Below, piece by piece: positions 55,403-64,000 of a stretch of 64,000 nt of DNA. Below the pieces are notes generated by a model that made no database searches, was not told the DNA's origin, and saw nothing but the letters and a program-made list of their open reading frames with translations. Origin of the DNA: Caulobacterales bacterium (GTDB lineage Bacteria > Pseudomonadota > Alphaproteobacteria > Caulobacterales > Caulobacteraceae); NCBI GenBank assembly GCA_017302105.1, contig JAFLCS010000007.1, positions 29,950 through 93,949 on the forward strand, in the 5' to 3' direction. The position numbers and the translations under genes are program-made. Numbering within the stretch: position 1 is the first letter of the stretch; each line of letters starts with the position of its first letter.

Positions 55403-56446
55403 ATGGCCGTGAGCATGACCCGCGCACTGCACCTTCTGGGATCCGCCGCCGATGGAGGCGCCGAGACCTACTTTGCCGATCTGGTCACGGCTCTGCACGC
55501 GAGCGGGCACCCGACCGCCGCCGCCATCCGCCGCCATGCCGGCCGACAGGCGGTCCTGGCCGCTACGGGCGTGCCGTTCGAGGTCTTCCGGTTCGGCTCG
55601 CCGCTGGACCTGGCCACCCGCCCGGCCATCCGGCGCTATGCCCAGACGCAAGGCTCTCAGATTCTGGTCGCCTGGATGAACCGCGCCGCTCGCCATTGCC
55701 CCAAGGGCCCATGGGCGCGCGTCGGGCGGCTCGGCGGCTATTATGATCTGAAGAACTATCGCGGTTTCGACGCCCTGGTCGGCAATACCGCCGACATCCG
55801 CGACTGGATCGTGGCTCAGGGCTGGCCGGCCGAGCGCGCTCATTTCATTCCCAACTTCGCCGAGCCGGACGATCACCGCGCCCAGAGCCGCGCGCTGCTC
55901 GATACGCCGCGCGAGGCACCGCTGCTCCTGGCCATGGGGCGGCTACACGACGCCAAGGCCCACGACGTGACGCTCAAGGCCCTGGCCCGGATCCCCGACG
56001 CCGTCCTGTGGATCGCCGGGACCGGGCCGCTGGAGGGCGACCTGCGCGAACTGGCGCACAGCCTGGGCGTGGCCGAGCGCGTGCGCTGGCTCGGCTGGCG
56101 CAGCGATGCGGGGGCGCTGTATCGGGCCGCCGATCTGGTTGTCTTCCCCTCCCGCTTCGAGCCGCTGGGCAATGTGGTGATTCAGGCATGGGCCTATGGC
56201 AAGCCGGTGATCGCGGCCCGCGCCGCCGGCCCCGGCGCCCTGATCCGCGACGGCGAGGACGGCCTCTTGGTCCCCGTCGACGACCCGACCGCCCTGGCCG
56301 AGGCCATCGCGCATCTGTTGAGCGATCCGGCGGCGCGTCAGTCCCTGGCCGCCAACGGCCTGGTCCGCGCCCAGACGGTTTCCAAATCGGCGATCCTGCC
56401 GCAATGGGACGCCCTGTTCGATCAACTGGCCCGGGAGCGGACCTGA
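55403..56446 (+). CDS. Glycosyltransferase family 4 protein
   Basis: 347 aa from ATG 55403 (ATG 55415 is an alternative). GT-B fold: N-terminal RALHLLGSAADGGAETYFADLV, C-terminal donor domain with LLLAMGRLHDAKAHDVTLKALARI, LWIAGTGPLEGDLRELAHSLGV, and RFEPLGNVVIQAWAYGKPVIA, where the second Glu of the EX7E motif is Gln. No membrane segment. Its stop touches the ATG of the asparagine synthetase-like gene, so the two form an operon probably for surface glycan synthesis. Confidence 0.88.
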   Translation: MAVSMTRALHLLGSAADGGAETYFADLVTALHASGHPTAAAIRRHAGRQAVLAATGVPFEVFRFGSPLDLATRPAIRRYAQTQGSQILVAWMNRAARHCPKGPWARVGRLGGYYDLKNYRGFDALVGNTADIRDWIVAQGWPAERAHFIPNFAEPDDHRAQSRALLDTPREAPLLLAMGRLHDAKAHDVTLKALARIPDAVLWIAGTGPLEGDLRELAHSLGVAERVRWLGWRSDAGALYRAADLVVFPSRFEPLGNVVIQAWAYGKPVIAARAAGPGALIRDGEDGLLVPVDDPTALAEAIAHLLSDPAARQSLAANGLVRAQTVSKSAILPQWDALFDQLARERT

Positions 56447-58147
56447 ATGTGCGGCATCGCAGGCATCCTGGGCGCGGATCAGCCGCCAGAAGCGGCGGTG
56501 CGCACCATGATCGAGCGGCTCCAGCACCGTGGCCCGGACGGTATTCGCGTCGAAAGCGGCCCCGGCTGGTGCGTGGCCCATGCGCGCCTGTCGATCATCG
56601 ACCTGGAAGGCGGCTGGCAACCGCTGCACGCCGGCGGCTCGACCGTCATCGGCAATGGCGAGATCTACAACTACCTCGAACTGATCGAAGAGTTCGGCTT
56701 GCAGGACCGACTAACCACCGGCTCGGACTTCGAGCCCCTGCTGCATCTCTACAATCTGGAGGGCGAAAGGGCCTTCACCCGCCTGAGGGGGATGTACGCC
56801 TTCTGTCTGATCGGGGCTGATGGGCGCACCTGGCTGGTGCGTGACCCCTTCGGGATCAAGCCGCTGTTCATCAAGGACGATGGCGATCAGGTGGGCTTCG
56901 CCTCCGAACCGCGCAGCCTGACCGAAACGCCGCACGTCAATCGGCATCAGGCGACCCAGCTGCTCGCACTGAACTACGCCCTGGATGACGCGGGCCTGTT
57001 CGCCGGCGCACGCCGCCTCCTGCCCGGCGCCGTGGTCCAGGTCACAGATGAGGGGACGACCTTCAGGGAACAGATCCCGGCCCTGATCCGCCAGCCGGTG
57101 AGCGGCGATGAAGCCGAGCTTCTGGCCCGCCTCGACGCGGTGCTGGAGGACAGCGTGCGCGTCCACCAGCGGTCGGATGTGCCCTACGGCCTGTTCCTGT
57201 CTGGCGGCGTCGACAGCTCGACCATCGCCGCGCTGATGGCGCGCCTGAACGAACGGCCCGTCACCGCCTTCACCTGCGGCTTCGACGCGCCCGGCGCCCG
57301 CGACGAACGGGCCCATGCCGAGGCCGTGGCCAGGGCGCTGAACCTCGACTGGCGCGAGACGACCTTCGACGAAGAGGACTTCTGGCGCATCCTGCCCGAG
57401 GTCGCCTGGTGCCTGGACGACCCGACCACCGACTACGCCACCCTGCCGACCTGGAAGCTGGCCGAGGCCGCCAAAGGCACGTTGACCGTGGTGCTGGCCG
57501 GGGAAGGCGGCGACGAGCTGTTCGCCGGCTACAGCCGCTATCGCCGCGCGCTGCGCCCCGCCTGGCTGGGCGGGCGGCCTGCCGAGCCACAGGGCGCCTC
57601 CGGCCCCGCTCTGGACGATTGGCGAGACGCCGCGGCGCGGGCCGCTGAGCCCTGGATGAGCCCGCTCCAGCGCGCCCAGGCCGCCGACATCGCCACCTGG
57701 CTGCCCAACGATCTGCTGCTGAAGCTGGACCGCACCCTGATGGCGCATGGCCTGGAGGGCCGGACGCCCTTCCTGGACCGCGAGGTCGCGGCCTTTGCGT
57801 TCAATCTGCCGGACCGGTTCAAGGTGCGCGGCCGCTACGGCAAATGGCTGCTGCGAAAGTGGCTGGAGCGCCACCTGCCCGCCGCCGATCCCTGGGCCAG
57901 GAAAAAGGGCTTCACGGTCCCGGTCGCCGCCTGGATCGCGCCGCGCGCCCGCGACCTGGCCCCCGCCCTGGCCGCCCACCAAGGCCTGGCCCAGGTCTGT
58001 GACATCGACGCCGTGCGCGCCGTCTTCGAGCACGACGATCACCCCTCAGGCCGCTGGCCGCTGCTGTTCTACGCGGTCTGGTGGAACATCCACGTCGCCG
58101 GCATGGAGCGGAACGCCGCGCTGCGCGCTATCTTGCCGACCCTGTAA
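56447..58147 (+). CDS. Asparagine synthetase-like (glutamine-hydrolysing) amidotransferase
   Basis: 566 aa. Class II glutaminase domain with the catalytic N-terminal Cys 2 (MCGIAGILG) and RLSIIDLEGGWQPL, GNGEIYNYLE; the synthetase domain has the P-loop LFLSGGVDSSTIAALMA (Ser 252), AGEGGDELFAGYSRYRRAL and HGLEGRTPFLDREVAAFAF. Amidates a carboxylate using glutamine and ATP. In polysaccharide operons such enzymes often amidate uronic acids rather than make free Asn. The adjacent glycosyltransferase favours that. Confidence 0.88.
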   Translation: MCGIAGILGADQPPEAAVRTMIERLQHRGPDGIRVESGPGWCVAHARLSIIDLEGGWQPLHAGGSTVIGNGEIYNYLELIEEFGLQDRLTTGSDFEPLLHLYNLEGERAFTRLRGMYAFCLIGADGRTWLVRDPFGIKPLFIKDDGDQVGFASEPRSLTETPHVNRHQATQLLALNYALDDAGLFAGARRLLPGAVVQVTDEGTTFREQIPALIRQPVSGDEAELLARLDAVLEDSVRVHQRSDVPYGLFLSGGVDSSTIAALMARLNERPVTAFTCGFDAPGARDERAHAEAVARALNLDWRETTFDEEDFWRILPEVAWCLDDPTTDYATLPTWKLAEAAKGTLTVVLAGEGGDELFAGYSRYRRALRPAWLGGRPAEPQGASGPALDDWRDAAARAAEPWMSPLQRAQAADIATWLPNDLLLKLDRTLMAHGLEGRTPFLDREVAAFAFNLPDRFKVRGRYGKWLLRKWLERHLPAADPWARKKGFTVPVAAWIAPRARDLAPALAAHQGLAQVCDIDAVRAVFEHDDHPSGRWPLLFYAVWWNIHVAGMERNAALRAILPTL

Positions 58148-58159
58148 CCGGAGTTCCCC

Positions 58160-59407
58160 ATGCGCCACGCCCTCGCCCTTCTCGCCGCCTCGACGCTGGT
58201 CGTCTCCGCCACCGCCTGCAACGGCCAGGAGGCCTCCAACGCCGAGGCCGGAGATCGCGCCCAGCGCGGCGAGCCGGTCGAGAGCCGCCCCGCCAACGCC
58301 CCGGATCAGACCCCCGCCTTCGCCGGCCAGACCCGCGCGCCGGGCGTCGTCACCCAGGCGGCCTATACCGTCACCACCGTCGCCGAGGGCCTGGATCACC
58401 CCTGGGCGCTGCAACAGCTGCCGGGCGGCCAGTGGCTGGTGACCGAGCGCACCGGCGCGCTGGTCCTGTTTTCCCCAGAGGGTGAGCGACTGGCCACGGT
58501 TACAGGGACGCCCGCTGTCCACGCTGATCGGCAGGGCGGCCTGCTCGACCTCGCCCTCAGCCCCGATTTCGCCACCGACCGGCTGGTCTATCTCAGCTAC
58601 GCCGAGGATCGCGACGACGGCAACGGCACCTCGGTCGCCCGCGCGCGCCTGTCCGACGACGGCCGCAGCCTCAGCGACCTGGAGGTCATTTTCCGCGCCT
58701 ATCCGTCCTATTCCAACTCAATGCACTACGGCTCGCGCCTGGTCTTTGACCGTGAGGGGCGGCTCTATGTGACGCTGGGCGAACGCTCCGACCTGGCCAC
58801 CCGGCCCCAGGCCCAGGACTTAAGCAGCCACCTGGGCAAGATCATCCGCATCAACGCCGACGGCTCGATCCCGGCCGACAACCCCTTCGTCGGCCAGGAC
58901 GGTGCCCGGCCCGAGATCTGGTCGCTGGGTCACCGCAACGTCCAGGGCGCGGCCCTGAATCCTGCGACCGGCCGCCTCTGGTCCGTCGAACACGGCGCGC
59001 GCGGCGGCGATGAGGTCAATATCGCGCGCGGCGGCCTGAACTACGGCTGGCCGACCATCGCCTACGGCGTCGAATATCGTGGCGGGGACATCGGCGAGGG
59101 CCAGACCGCGCGCGCAGGCCTGGAGCAGCCGGTCTATTACTGGGATCCGGTCATCGCGCCGGGCGGTGCCGCCTTCTATCAGGGCGAGGGCTTCCCCGAG
59201 TGGCAGGGCGACCTGTTCGTCTCGGGCCTGGGCGGCGCCCATCTGGCCCGCCTGGTGCTGGAGGGCGACCGCGTCGTCGGCGAGGAACGCCTGCTGACCG
59301 ACCAGGACCAGCGCATCCGCGACGTCCAGGTCGCGGCCGACGGCTCGCTCTGGGTCGTCACCGACGAAGACAACGGCCGCCTGATGCGGATCACGCCGGC
59401 CGGCTAG
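58160..59407 (+). CDS. PQQ-dependent aldose sugar dehydrogenase-like lipoprotein
   Basis: 415 aa. Lipoprotein signal (VSATAC, Cys 20) and a Pro/Gln tether, then a six-bladed beta-propeller: VAEGLDHPWALQQLPGGQWLVTERTG, GGLLDLALSPDF, GSRLVFDREGRLYVTLGERSD, WSLGHRNVQGAALNPATGRLWSVEHGARGGDEVN, and NYGWPTIAYGVEY. This matches the YliI/soluble glucose dehydrogenase family, which uses PQQ to oxidise sugars in the periplasm. The gene follows the glycan pair by 12 nt and could be in that operon. Confidence 0.85.
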   Translation: MRHALALLAASTLVVSATACNGQEASNAEAGDRAQRGEPVESRPANAPDQTPAFAGQTRAPGVVTQAAYTVTTVAEGLDHPWALQQLPGGQWLVTERTGALVLFSPEGERLATVTGTPAVHADRQGGLLDLALSPDFATDRLVYLSYAEDRDDGNGTSVARARLSDDGRSLSDLEVIFRAYPSYSNSMHYGSRLVFDREGRLYVTLGERSDLATRPQAQDLSSHLGKIIRINADGSIPADNPFVGQDGARPEIWSLGHRNVQGAALNPATGRLWSVEHGARGGDEVNIARGGLNYGWPTIAYGVEYRGGDIGEGQTARAGLEQPVYYWDPVIAPGGAAFYQGEGFPEWQGDLFVSGLGGAHLARLVLEGDRVVGEERLLTDQDQRIRDVQVAADGSLWVVTDEDNGRLMRITPAG

Positions 59408-59476
59408 CCGGGTTGGCTTACACGCGGTGCCTGGTGCACACTTCGCACGCCACCGTCGAAGAGAATCGCCGTCCCC

Positions 59477-61189
59477 ATGACGTCCGCCGAGTACGAAGCC
59501 ATTGCTGACACCATGGTTCGGCGATCCCGCCAATGGACGATGCGACTGTTCATTGCGGCGCTGGTAGCAGCCGTATCCTTCCCACTGACATCCTGGAGCT
59601 TCGCTCTCGGATGGTTCTTGGTTTACGGCCTCCTTCAGGTCTTCGAAAGCCAACTGCATCCGCAAGGCCGACTGGCCGAGCGGCTCTCGCGAGGCGCATA
59701 CGTGGTCTTGTGTCTGATCCAGACGGTGCTCAACAATGTTGTCTTCAGCGCCTATGGGGCGGTGGAGATCATGTCGGGCTCTATGTTGGCCCTGGTCTGC
59801 GGAACGCTTCTGATCGGTGGTGTCACCGTCAATACCGTGATGGTCAGCCCCGGTTCGCGCTCCATGATCACTGTCGCGATCATCCCCCAGGTCGGCTACG
59901 CCCTGCTCGTCCCCTTCGGGGCCTTGAATGTCGGCCTCTCCTACGCCGACACGGCCCAGATCACCTTTGCGGCCGTCATGCTGCTGGTGTCCGGCCTGAT
60001 GATCCGGTCCTACATCTCGCGTCTGTTCGCCGAAACCCTGGAGGCCAGAGCCCAGGCCGAGCAGGCGAACCTGGCCAAGAGCCAGTTCCTGGCCACGATG
60101 AGCCACGAGATCCGTACTCCGCTCAACGGCGTTCTCGGCATGGCCCAGGCGATGACCGCCGATGAGTTGCCGGCGCACCAGCGCGCCCGACTGGAGACCA
60201 TTACCCAATCGGGCGAATCCTTGCTGCATATCCTGGGTGACGTTCTGGACCTGGCCAAGGTCGAGGCCGGCAAGCTGGCCTTGGAGGAGACCGCTTTCGA
60301 CCTCGATGATCTGGTCGACCGCAGCCAGGCCGCCTTCCGGGTCGTCGCCCAGGCCAAGGGTCTGAATCTCGATGTCCAGGTGGCCGAGTCGGCCCGAGGC
60401 GGCTGGTCCGGCGACCCGACCCGTATCCGACAGATTCTGACCAATCTGATCTCAAACGCCGTCAAGTTTACGGAAACCGGCGTCGTTACCGTTCGCGCCA
60501 ACGCCAATCAGGGTGAATTGGTCCTGTCGGTTGCAGACACCGGGCCAGGGGTCGCACCGGAGCAACTGCCGGCCCTGTTTCAGAAGTTTTCACAGGCCGA
60601 TACCTCGACCACGCGGCGCTATGGTGGGACCGGGCTGGGCCTATCGATCTGCCAGGAGCTGGTCCAGTTGATGGGCGGCGACATTGAGGTCCGGCACGTC
60701 GTACCGCACGGCCTGGCCTTCGATGTGCGGCTGCCGCTGCGGCGGGCTGAGGCCCCGCTTGTGCGCAGCAAGCTCGCCGCCGACGTCGCGCCCTTCGATG
60801 GGCACGGCGTGCGCGTGCTGGCCGCCGAGGACCATCCGGTCAACCGCCAGGTCCTGGCGCTCCTGTTGTCTCAGGTCGGCATCGTCCCGACCTTCGTCGA
60901 GAACGGTGCCCAGGCCCTCGAGGCCTGGCGCGCGGAGGATTGGGATCTGATCCTCATGGATGTCCAGATGCCGGTGATGGACGGCCCGACCGCCGCCGCC
61001 GCCATTCGCGCCGAAGAGACGGCGACGGGCCGTGATCGAACCCCGATCATCGCCCTGACGGCCAATGTCATGGCCCAGCAGATCGAATCCTATCACGCCG
61101 CGGGCATGGAGATCGCGGTCGCCAAGCCAATCGAGGCTGCGGTCCTGTTTGATGCGATCGCGACCACCCAGGCCGCTCGCGCTGCTTGA
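59477..61189 (+). CDS. Hybrid sensor histidine kinase/response regulator
   Basis: 570 aa. Five or six transmembrane segments (about residues 20-180), a coiled linker (EARAQAEQANLAKSQF), HisKA with His 210 (MSHEIRTPLNG), HATPase with NLISNAVKFTE (N box), VADTGPGVAPEQ (G1), FQKFSQAD and GGTGLGLSI, and a C-terminal receiver with Asp 495 (LMDVQMPVMDG). No periplasmic domain, so it may sense a membrane or cytoplasmic signal. No cognate regulator or target gene lies next to it, so it probably signals through a separate phosphotransfer protein. Confidence 0.92.
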   Translation: MTSAEYEAIADTMVRRSRQWTMRLFIAALVAAVSFPLTSWSFALGWFLVYGLLQVFESQLHPQGRLAERLSRGAYVVLCLIQTVLNNVVFSAYGAVEIMSGSMLALVCGTLLIGGVTVNTVMVSPGSRSMITVAIIPQVGYALLVPFGALNVGLSYADTAQITFAAVMLLVSGLMIRSYISRLFAETLEARAQAEQANLAKSQFLATMSHEIRTPLNGVLGMAQAMTADELPAHQRARLETITQSGESLLHILGDVLDLAKVEAGKLALEETAFDLDDLVDRSQAAFRVVAQAKGLNLDVQVAESARGGWSGDPTRIRQILTNLISNAVKFTETGVVTVRANANQGELVLSVADTGPGVAPEQLPALFQKFSQADTSTTRRYGGTGLGLSICQELVQLMGGDIEVRHVVPHGLAFDVRLPLRRAEAPLVRSKLAADVAPFDGHGVRVLAAEDHPVNRQVLALLLSQVGIVPTFVENGAQALEAWRAEDWDLILMDVQMPVMDGPTAAAAIRAEETATGRDRTPIIALTANVMAQQIESYHAAGMEIAVAKPIEAAVLFDAIATTQAARAA

Positions 61190-61192
61190 TCC

Positions 61193-61633
61193 TCAACGCG
61201 GCTGCAGGACCATCAGGGTCGAGCCGCCATGGGCGACGATGCGGCCCTGGCTGTCCTTCAGCGTCGCCTCGGCGGTGATCAGGGTGCGCCCGGCGTTCAG
61301 CACTCGGCCCTCACAACGCAAAGTCCCGCTGTCAGGATGGATCGCCCGCGTGAAATTGGCGTGGGTCTCAACCGTCGTATAGCCGACGCTCGCCGGCAGG
61401 GTGGTGTGGGCCGCGCAGCCTGCAGCGCTGTCGATCAGGGTCAGGGCCCAGCCGCCATGCACCGTGCCCAGCGGATTGAGCAGGCTGGCGTCAGGTTCAC
61501 CCTCAAAGGCGCAAAACCCGTGCCCGACCTCCACGAGATCGAACCGCATCGGTCCCGAGATCGAGGCCGGCTTCAGCTCCCCACGCTGATAGGCCTGCAT
61601 CAGCTCCAGGCCGGTCATCCGAGACCTGTCCAT
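61193..61633 (-). CDS. PaaI-type acyl-CoA thioesterase
   Basis: 146 aa. Hotdog-fold signature NPLGTVHGGWALTLIDSAAGCAA with the catalytic His/Gly loop, then TVETHANFTRAIHPDSGTLRCEGRVLNAGRTL. Hydrolyses aromatic or medium-chain acyl-CoA. Its ATG shares one base with the lpd stop (TGATG), so it is the last gene of the E2-lpd operon. It may prevent acyl-CoA build-up during branched-chain breakdown. Confidence 0.85.
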   Translation of the reverse strand: MDRSRMTGLELMQAYQRGELKPASISGPMRFDLVEVGHGFCAFEGEPDASLLNPLGTVHGGWALTLIDSAAGCAAHTTLPASVGYTTVETHANFTRAIHPDSGTLRCEGRVLNAGRTLITAEATLKDSQGRIVAHGGSTLMVLQPR

Positions 61634-63030
61634 CAGATATGGATCGCGTGTCCGAGCGCACGCAGGGTCGCCTCATGGAAGGCTTCGCCCAGCGTCGGGT
61701 GGACGTGGATGGTGCCCGCCACATCCTCCAGCACCGCCCCCATCTCCAGCATCTGCGCGAAGCTGTTCGACAGCTCCGAGACGTGCTGGCCGACGGCCTG
61801 GATGCCCAGGATGCGGTGGTCGTCCTTGGTCGCAATCACCCGCACGAAGCCGCCGTCGTCGCCGGCCTCGATGGCCAGCGCCCGGCCGATGGCCATCAGC
61901 GGGAAGGAGGCGGTGATGACATCGTCGCGACCCTCGACATCGGCCGGGCCGAGGCCCGCCGAGACGATCTCTGGCTCGGTGAAACAGACCGCCGCGATGG
62001 TGACCGGGTCGAACACGGCATCGTGGCCGGCGATGATCTCCGCCACCACCTCGCCCTGGGCGCTGCCCTTGTGCGCCAGCATCGGCTCGCCGGTCAGGTC
62101 GCCGATGGCCCAGACGTTTTTCATCGAGGTGGCGCAGCGGTTGTCGATCTTGACGAACGGACCGTTCATGGCGACGCCCATGTTCTCCAGCCCCCAGCCT
62201 TGCGTACGGGCGCGCCGCCCGACGGTGACCAGCACCTTGTCGGCGTCCAGCTTGATCGCCTTGCCGTCCTTGTCGGTGACGTTCAGCTTGCCCTTTTCGA
62301 AGCTGCCGGCCTTGGCCCCGAGCATCAGCTTGACGCCATGCTTCTCCAGCCACTTGCTGACCGGATCGGTCAGGGCCTTGTCATAGAGGGGCAGTATCCG
62401 CTCGGCCATTTCGACCACCGTGACCTCGGCCCCCAGCTTGCGGAAGGCGATGCCCAGCTCCAGCCCGATATAGCCGCCGCCGACCACCACCAGCTTCTTC
62501 GGAACCTTGTCCAGCGATAGGGCCTCGGTTGAGGACATCACGTCGCCGCCGAACTTCAGGAACGGCAGCTCGACCGGCTCGGACCCTGTGGCCAGGATGA
62601 CGTGCTCAGCCGAGATGGTGATCTCGCCGTCCTCGGTTTTCACGGTGCAGGTCTTGGCGTCGCTGAACGTCGCCCAGCCCTTGATCACCTGGACCTTGGC
62701 CCGCTTGAGCAGGCCCGAGACCCCCTGGTTCAGCTTCTTGACGATGCCGTCCTTCCACTCGACCGTCTTGGACAGATCGACCGCGGGCTTCGACGCCGTG
62801 ATGCCCAGCGTGCCACCGTCCGCCGCCTTGGCCACCGTCTCGAATTTGTTGGCCGCATGGATGATCGCCTTGGACGGAATGCACCCCACATTCAGGCACG
62901 TCCCGCCCAGCCCCGGCGACGCATCCACCAGCACGGTCTGCAAACCCAGCTGGCCACAGCGAATCCCCGCGACATAGCCGCCGGTCCCGGCGCCGATGAT
63001 GAGGACTTTGGTTTTGATCTGTTCGGTCAT
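61633..63030 (-). CDS. lpd: Dihydrolipoyl dehydrogenase (E3)
   Basis: 465 aa from ATG 63030. FAD fold KVLIIGAGTGGYVAGIRC, redox disulfide GGTCLNVGCIPSK (Cys 45 and 50), NAD fold VVVGGGYIGLELGIAFRKLG, TSMKNVWAIGDLTG and the C-terminal catalytic HVHPTLGEAFHEA. Reoxidises dihydrolipoyl groups of the E2 subunit. Its start is 5 nt after the E2 stop, making this the E3 of the same complex (LpdV-type in Pseudomonas bkd operons). Confidence 0.95.
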   Translation of the reverse strand: MTEQIKTKVLIIGAGTGGYVAGIRCGQLGLQTVLVDASPGLGGTCLNVGCIPSKAIIHAANKFETVAKAADGGTLGITASKPAVDLSKTVEWKDGIVKKLNQGVSGLLKRAKVQVIKGWATFSDAKTCTVKTEDGEITISAEHVILATGSEPVELPFLKFGGDVMSSTEALSLDKVPKKLVVVGGGYIGLELGIAFRKLGAEVTVVEMAERILPLYDKALTDPVSKWLEKHGVKLMLGAKAGSFEKGKLNVTDKDGKAIKLDADKVLVTVGRRARTQGWGLENMGVAMNGPFVKIDNRCATSMKNVWAIGDLTGEPMLAHKGSAQGEVVAEIIAGHDAVFDPVTIAAVCFTEPEIVSAGLGPADVEGRDDVITASFPLMAIGRALAIEAGDDGGFVRVIATKDDHRILGIQAVGQHVSELSNSFAQMLEMGAVLEDVAGTIHVHPTLGEAFHEATLRALGHAIHI

Positions 63031-63035
63031 CTCAA

Positions 63036-64000
63036 TCACATCCACAACGTCGCAGGATGTTCCAGCAAGCCCTTGATCCGCTGCACGAACACCGCCGCAT
63101 CGTGTCCGTCCACGATCCGATGATCGAAGCTGGAGGACAGGTTCATCATCTTGCGCACGACCATCTGGCCGTCCTTGACCATGACCCGCTCGCTGATCTT
63201 GTTGGGGCCGATGATGGCGACCTCGGGATGGTTGATGATCGGGGTGTGGGTGATACCGCCCAGGGTGCCCAGCGAGGTGATGGTGATGGTCGAGCCGGAT
63301 AGCTCCTCGCGCTTGGCTGAGCCGTCCTTAGCCGCGCCCGAGACGCGGGCGATCTCCAGCGCCGTGTCGTAGGGATCGCGCGCCTCGGCGTTGCGGACCA
63401 CCGGCACCATCAGGCCGTTCGGCGTCTGGGCCGCGATGCCCAGATGCACGGCGTTGTGGGTGGTCAGCACACCCGCCTCATCGTCGAACCAGCTGTTGAT
63501 CTGCGGCTGGTCCTTCAGGGCCACCACAATCGCCCGCGCGATGAACGGCAGGACGTTCAGCTTGGGCTTGCCGGTCGCCTTGGCCTGAGCGTTCAGATGC
63601 GCGCGCAGCTCTTCCAGGGCCGTAACGTCGATCTCTTCGACATAGGTGATGTGCGGAATGCGCCGCACGCTCTCGGCCATCTTTTCCGCGATCTTGCGGC
63701 GCAGGCCGATGATCTTGGTTTCGGTCGAGCCCTCGGCCTTGGCATAGGTCGAGCCGCCGCCGGACGAAGCCCCGGCGCCGCGTCCCCCGCCGGCGACATA
63801 GGCGTCCAGATCGTCGTGACCGATGCGGCCCGCCGGACCCGAGCCGCCCACAAATTGCAGCTCGACGCCCAGATCGCGCGCCCGCTTGCGCACCGCCGGC
63901 GAGGCCAGCGGACGCTCGCCCGCCTTGCGGGTGGTGAAGCCTTCCGCCACCGCCTTGGCCGGGGCCTTGGCCGGGGCGGGCGCCGCCTTGGCCGGCGCAG
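63036..64000 (-). CDS. bkdB: Branched-chain 2-oxoacid dehydrogenase E2, cut by window edge
   Basis: Partial: 304 aa from an internal GTG, but the frame continues open to base 64000 as an Ala/Pro/Lys linker (APAKAAPAPAKAPAKA), so the lipoyl domain is beyond the window. Peripheral subunit-binding domain ASPAVRKRARDLGVELQFVGGSGPAGRI; catalytic domain with IASLGTLGG-type ITSLGTLGGITHTPIINHPEVAIIGPNKI and SSSFDHRIVDGHDAAVFV (catalytic DHRxxDG). The end is very like Pseudomonas BkdB. A pyruvate dehydrogenase E2 is less likely. Confidence 0.85.
   Translation of the reverse strand, partial: APAKAAPAPAKAPAKAVAEGFTTRKAGERPLASPAVRKRARDLGVELQFVGGSGPAGRIGHDDLDAYVAGGGRGAGASSGGGSTYAKAEGSTETKIIGLRRKIAEKMAESVRRIPHITYVEEIDVTALEELRAHLNAQAKATGKPKLNVLPFIARAIVVALKDQPQINSWFDDEAGVLTTHNAVHLGIAAQTPNGLMVPVVRNAEARDPYDTALEIARVSGAAKDGSAKREELSGSTITITSLGTLGGITHTPIINHPEVAIIGPNKISERVMVKDGQMVVRKMMNLSSSFDHRIVDGHDAAVFVQRIKGLLEHPATLWM

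Noticed and set aside
56180-56230. Gln in place of the second Glu of the glycosyltransferase EX7E motif as a sign of inactivity
   Set aside because: As far as I recall, the same substitution occurs in other alphaproteobacterial family 4 enzymes and the rest of the site is intact.

Overview
The window comes from a GC-rich (mid-60s % by eye) alphaproteobacterium, most likely of the order Caulobacterales and close to Brevundimonas or Caulobacter. The support is indirect: short Adk without the LID zinc insert, a PAS_5 protein, a eukaryotic-type class I aldolase, many secreted or lipidated proteins with unusual starts, and GANTC (CcrM-type) sites in the predicted ribosomal promoters. No phage, insertion sequence, CRISPR array or clear pseudogene was seen. 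The window starts just downstream of rplQ and ends inside a 2-oxoacid dehydrogenase E2 gene.

1-15.6 kb, minus strand: the complete S10-spc-alpha ribosomal superoperon in transcription order rpsJ-rplC-rplD-rplW-rplB-rpsS-rplV-rpsC-rplP-rpmC-rpsQ-rplN-rplX-rplE-rpsN-rpsH-rplF-rplR-rpsE-rpmD-rplO-secY-adk, then a TonB-like gene, then rpsM-rpsK-rpoA-rplQ. Promoters are predicted before rpsJ and rpsM. Hairpins sit in the rplO-rpmD, rplO-secY and rpoA-rplQ gaps, and a terminator follows rplQ.

15.6-32.5 kb: an accessory, envelope-oriented region. It has a lipoprotein, a DUF2807 adhesin-like protein, a three-gene operon (two FemAB/GNAT-like acyltransferases plus a JmjC/cupin oxygenase), an exported adenosine deaminase, a DUF1036 protein, redox genes (ferredoxin-reductase type, double CDGSH, FAD-linked oxidase), a Nudix hydrolase, a small exported protein, a lipoprotein M16 protease, a Cys/Pro-rich exported protein, a PAS_5 protein and a gamma-carbonic anhydrase.

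32.5-46.5 kb: phoH behind a long leader with a terminator hairpin, a HAD phosphatase, a Rieske oxygenase coupled to an APC transporter, DUF805, carA-(RraB-like)-carB-DUF1294, a selenium operon (lipoprotein-selD-mnmH) and an exported M20 peptidase.

46.5-64 kb: DEAD-box helicase, GST, a small membrane protein, greA-ELM1-like, a glycolytic block (pgk, a PD-(D/E)XK-like unknown, crotonase, class I aldolase), tRNA-Met(CAT), a glycosyltransferase/asparagine-synthetase-like pair, a lipoprotein sugar dehydrogenase, a hybrid histidine kinase, and a branched-chain 2-oxoacid dehydrogenase operon end (E2-lpd-thioesterase).

Protein starts were chosen from alignment memory and ribosome-binding sites, and often differ from the longest possible frame. 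All family names rest on recognised motifs, since no database was searched.
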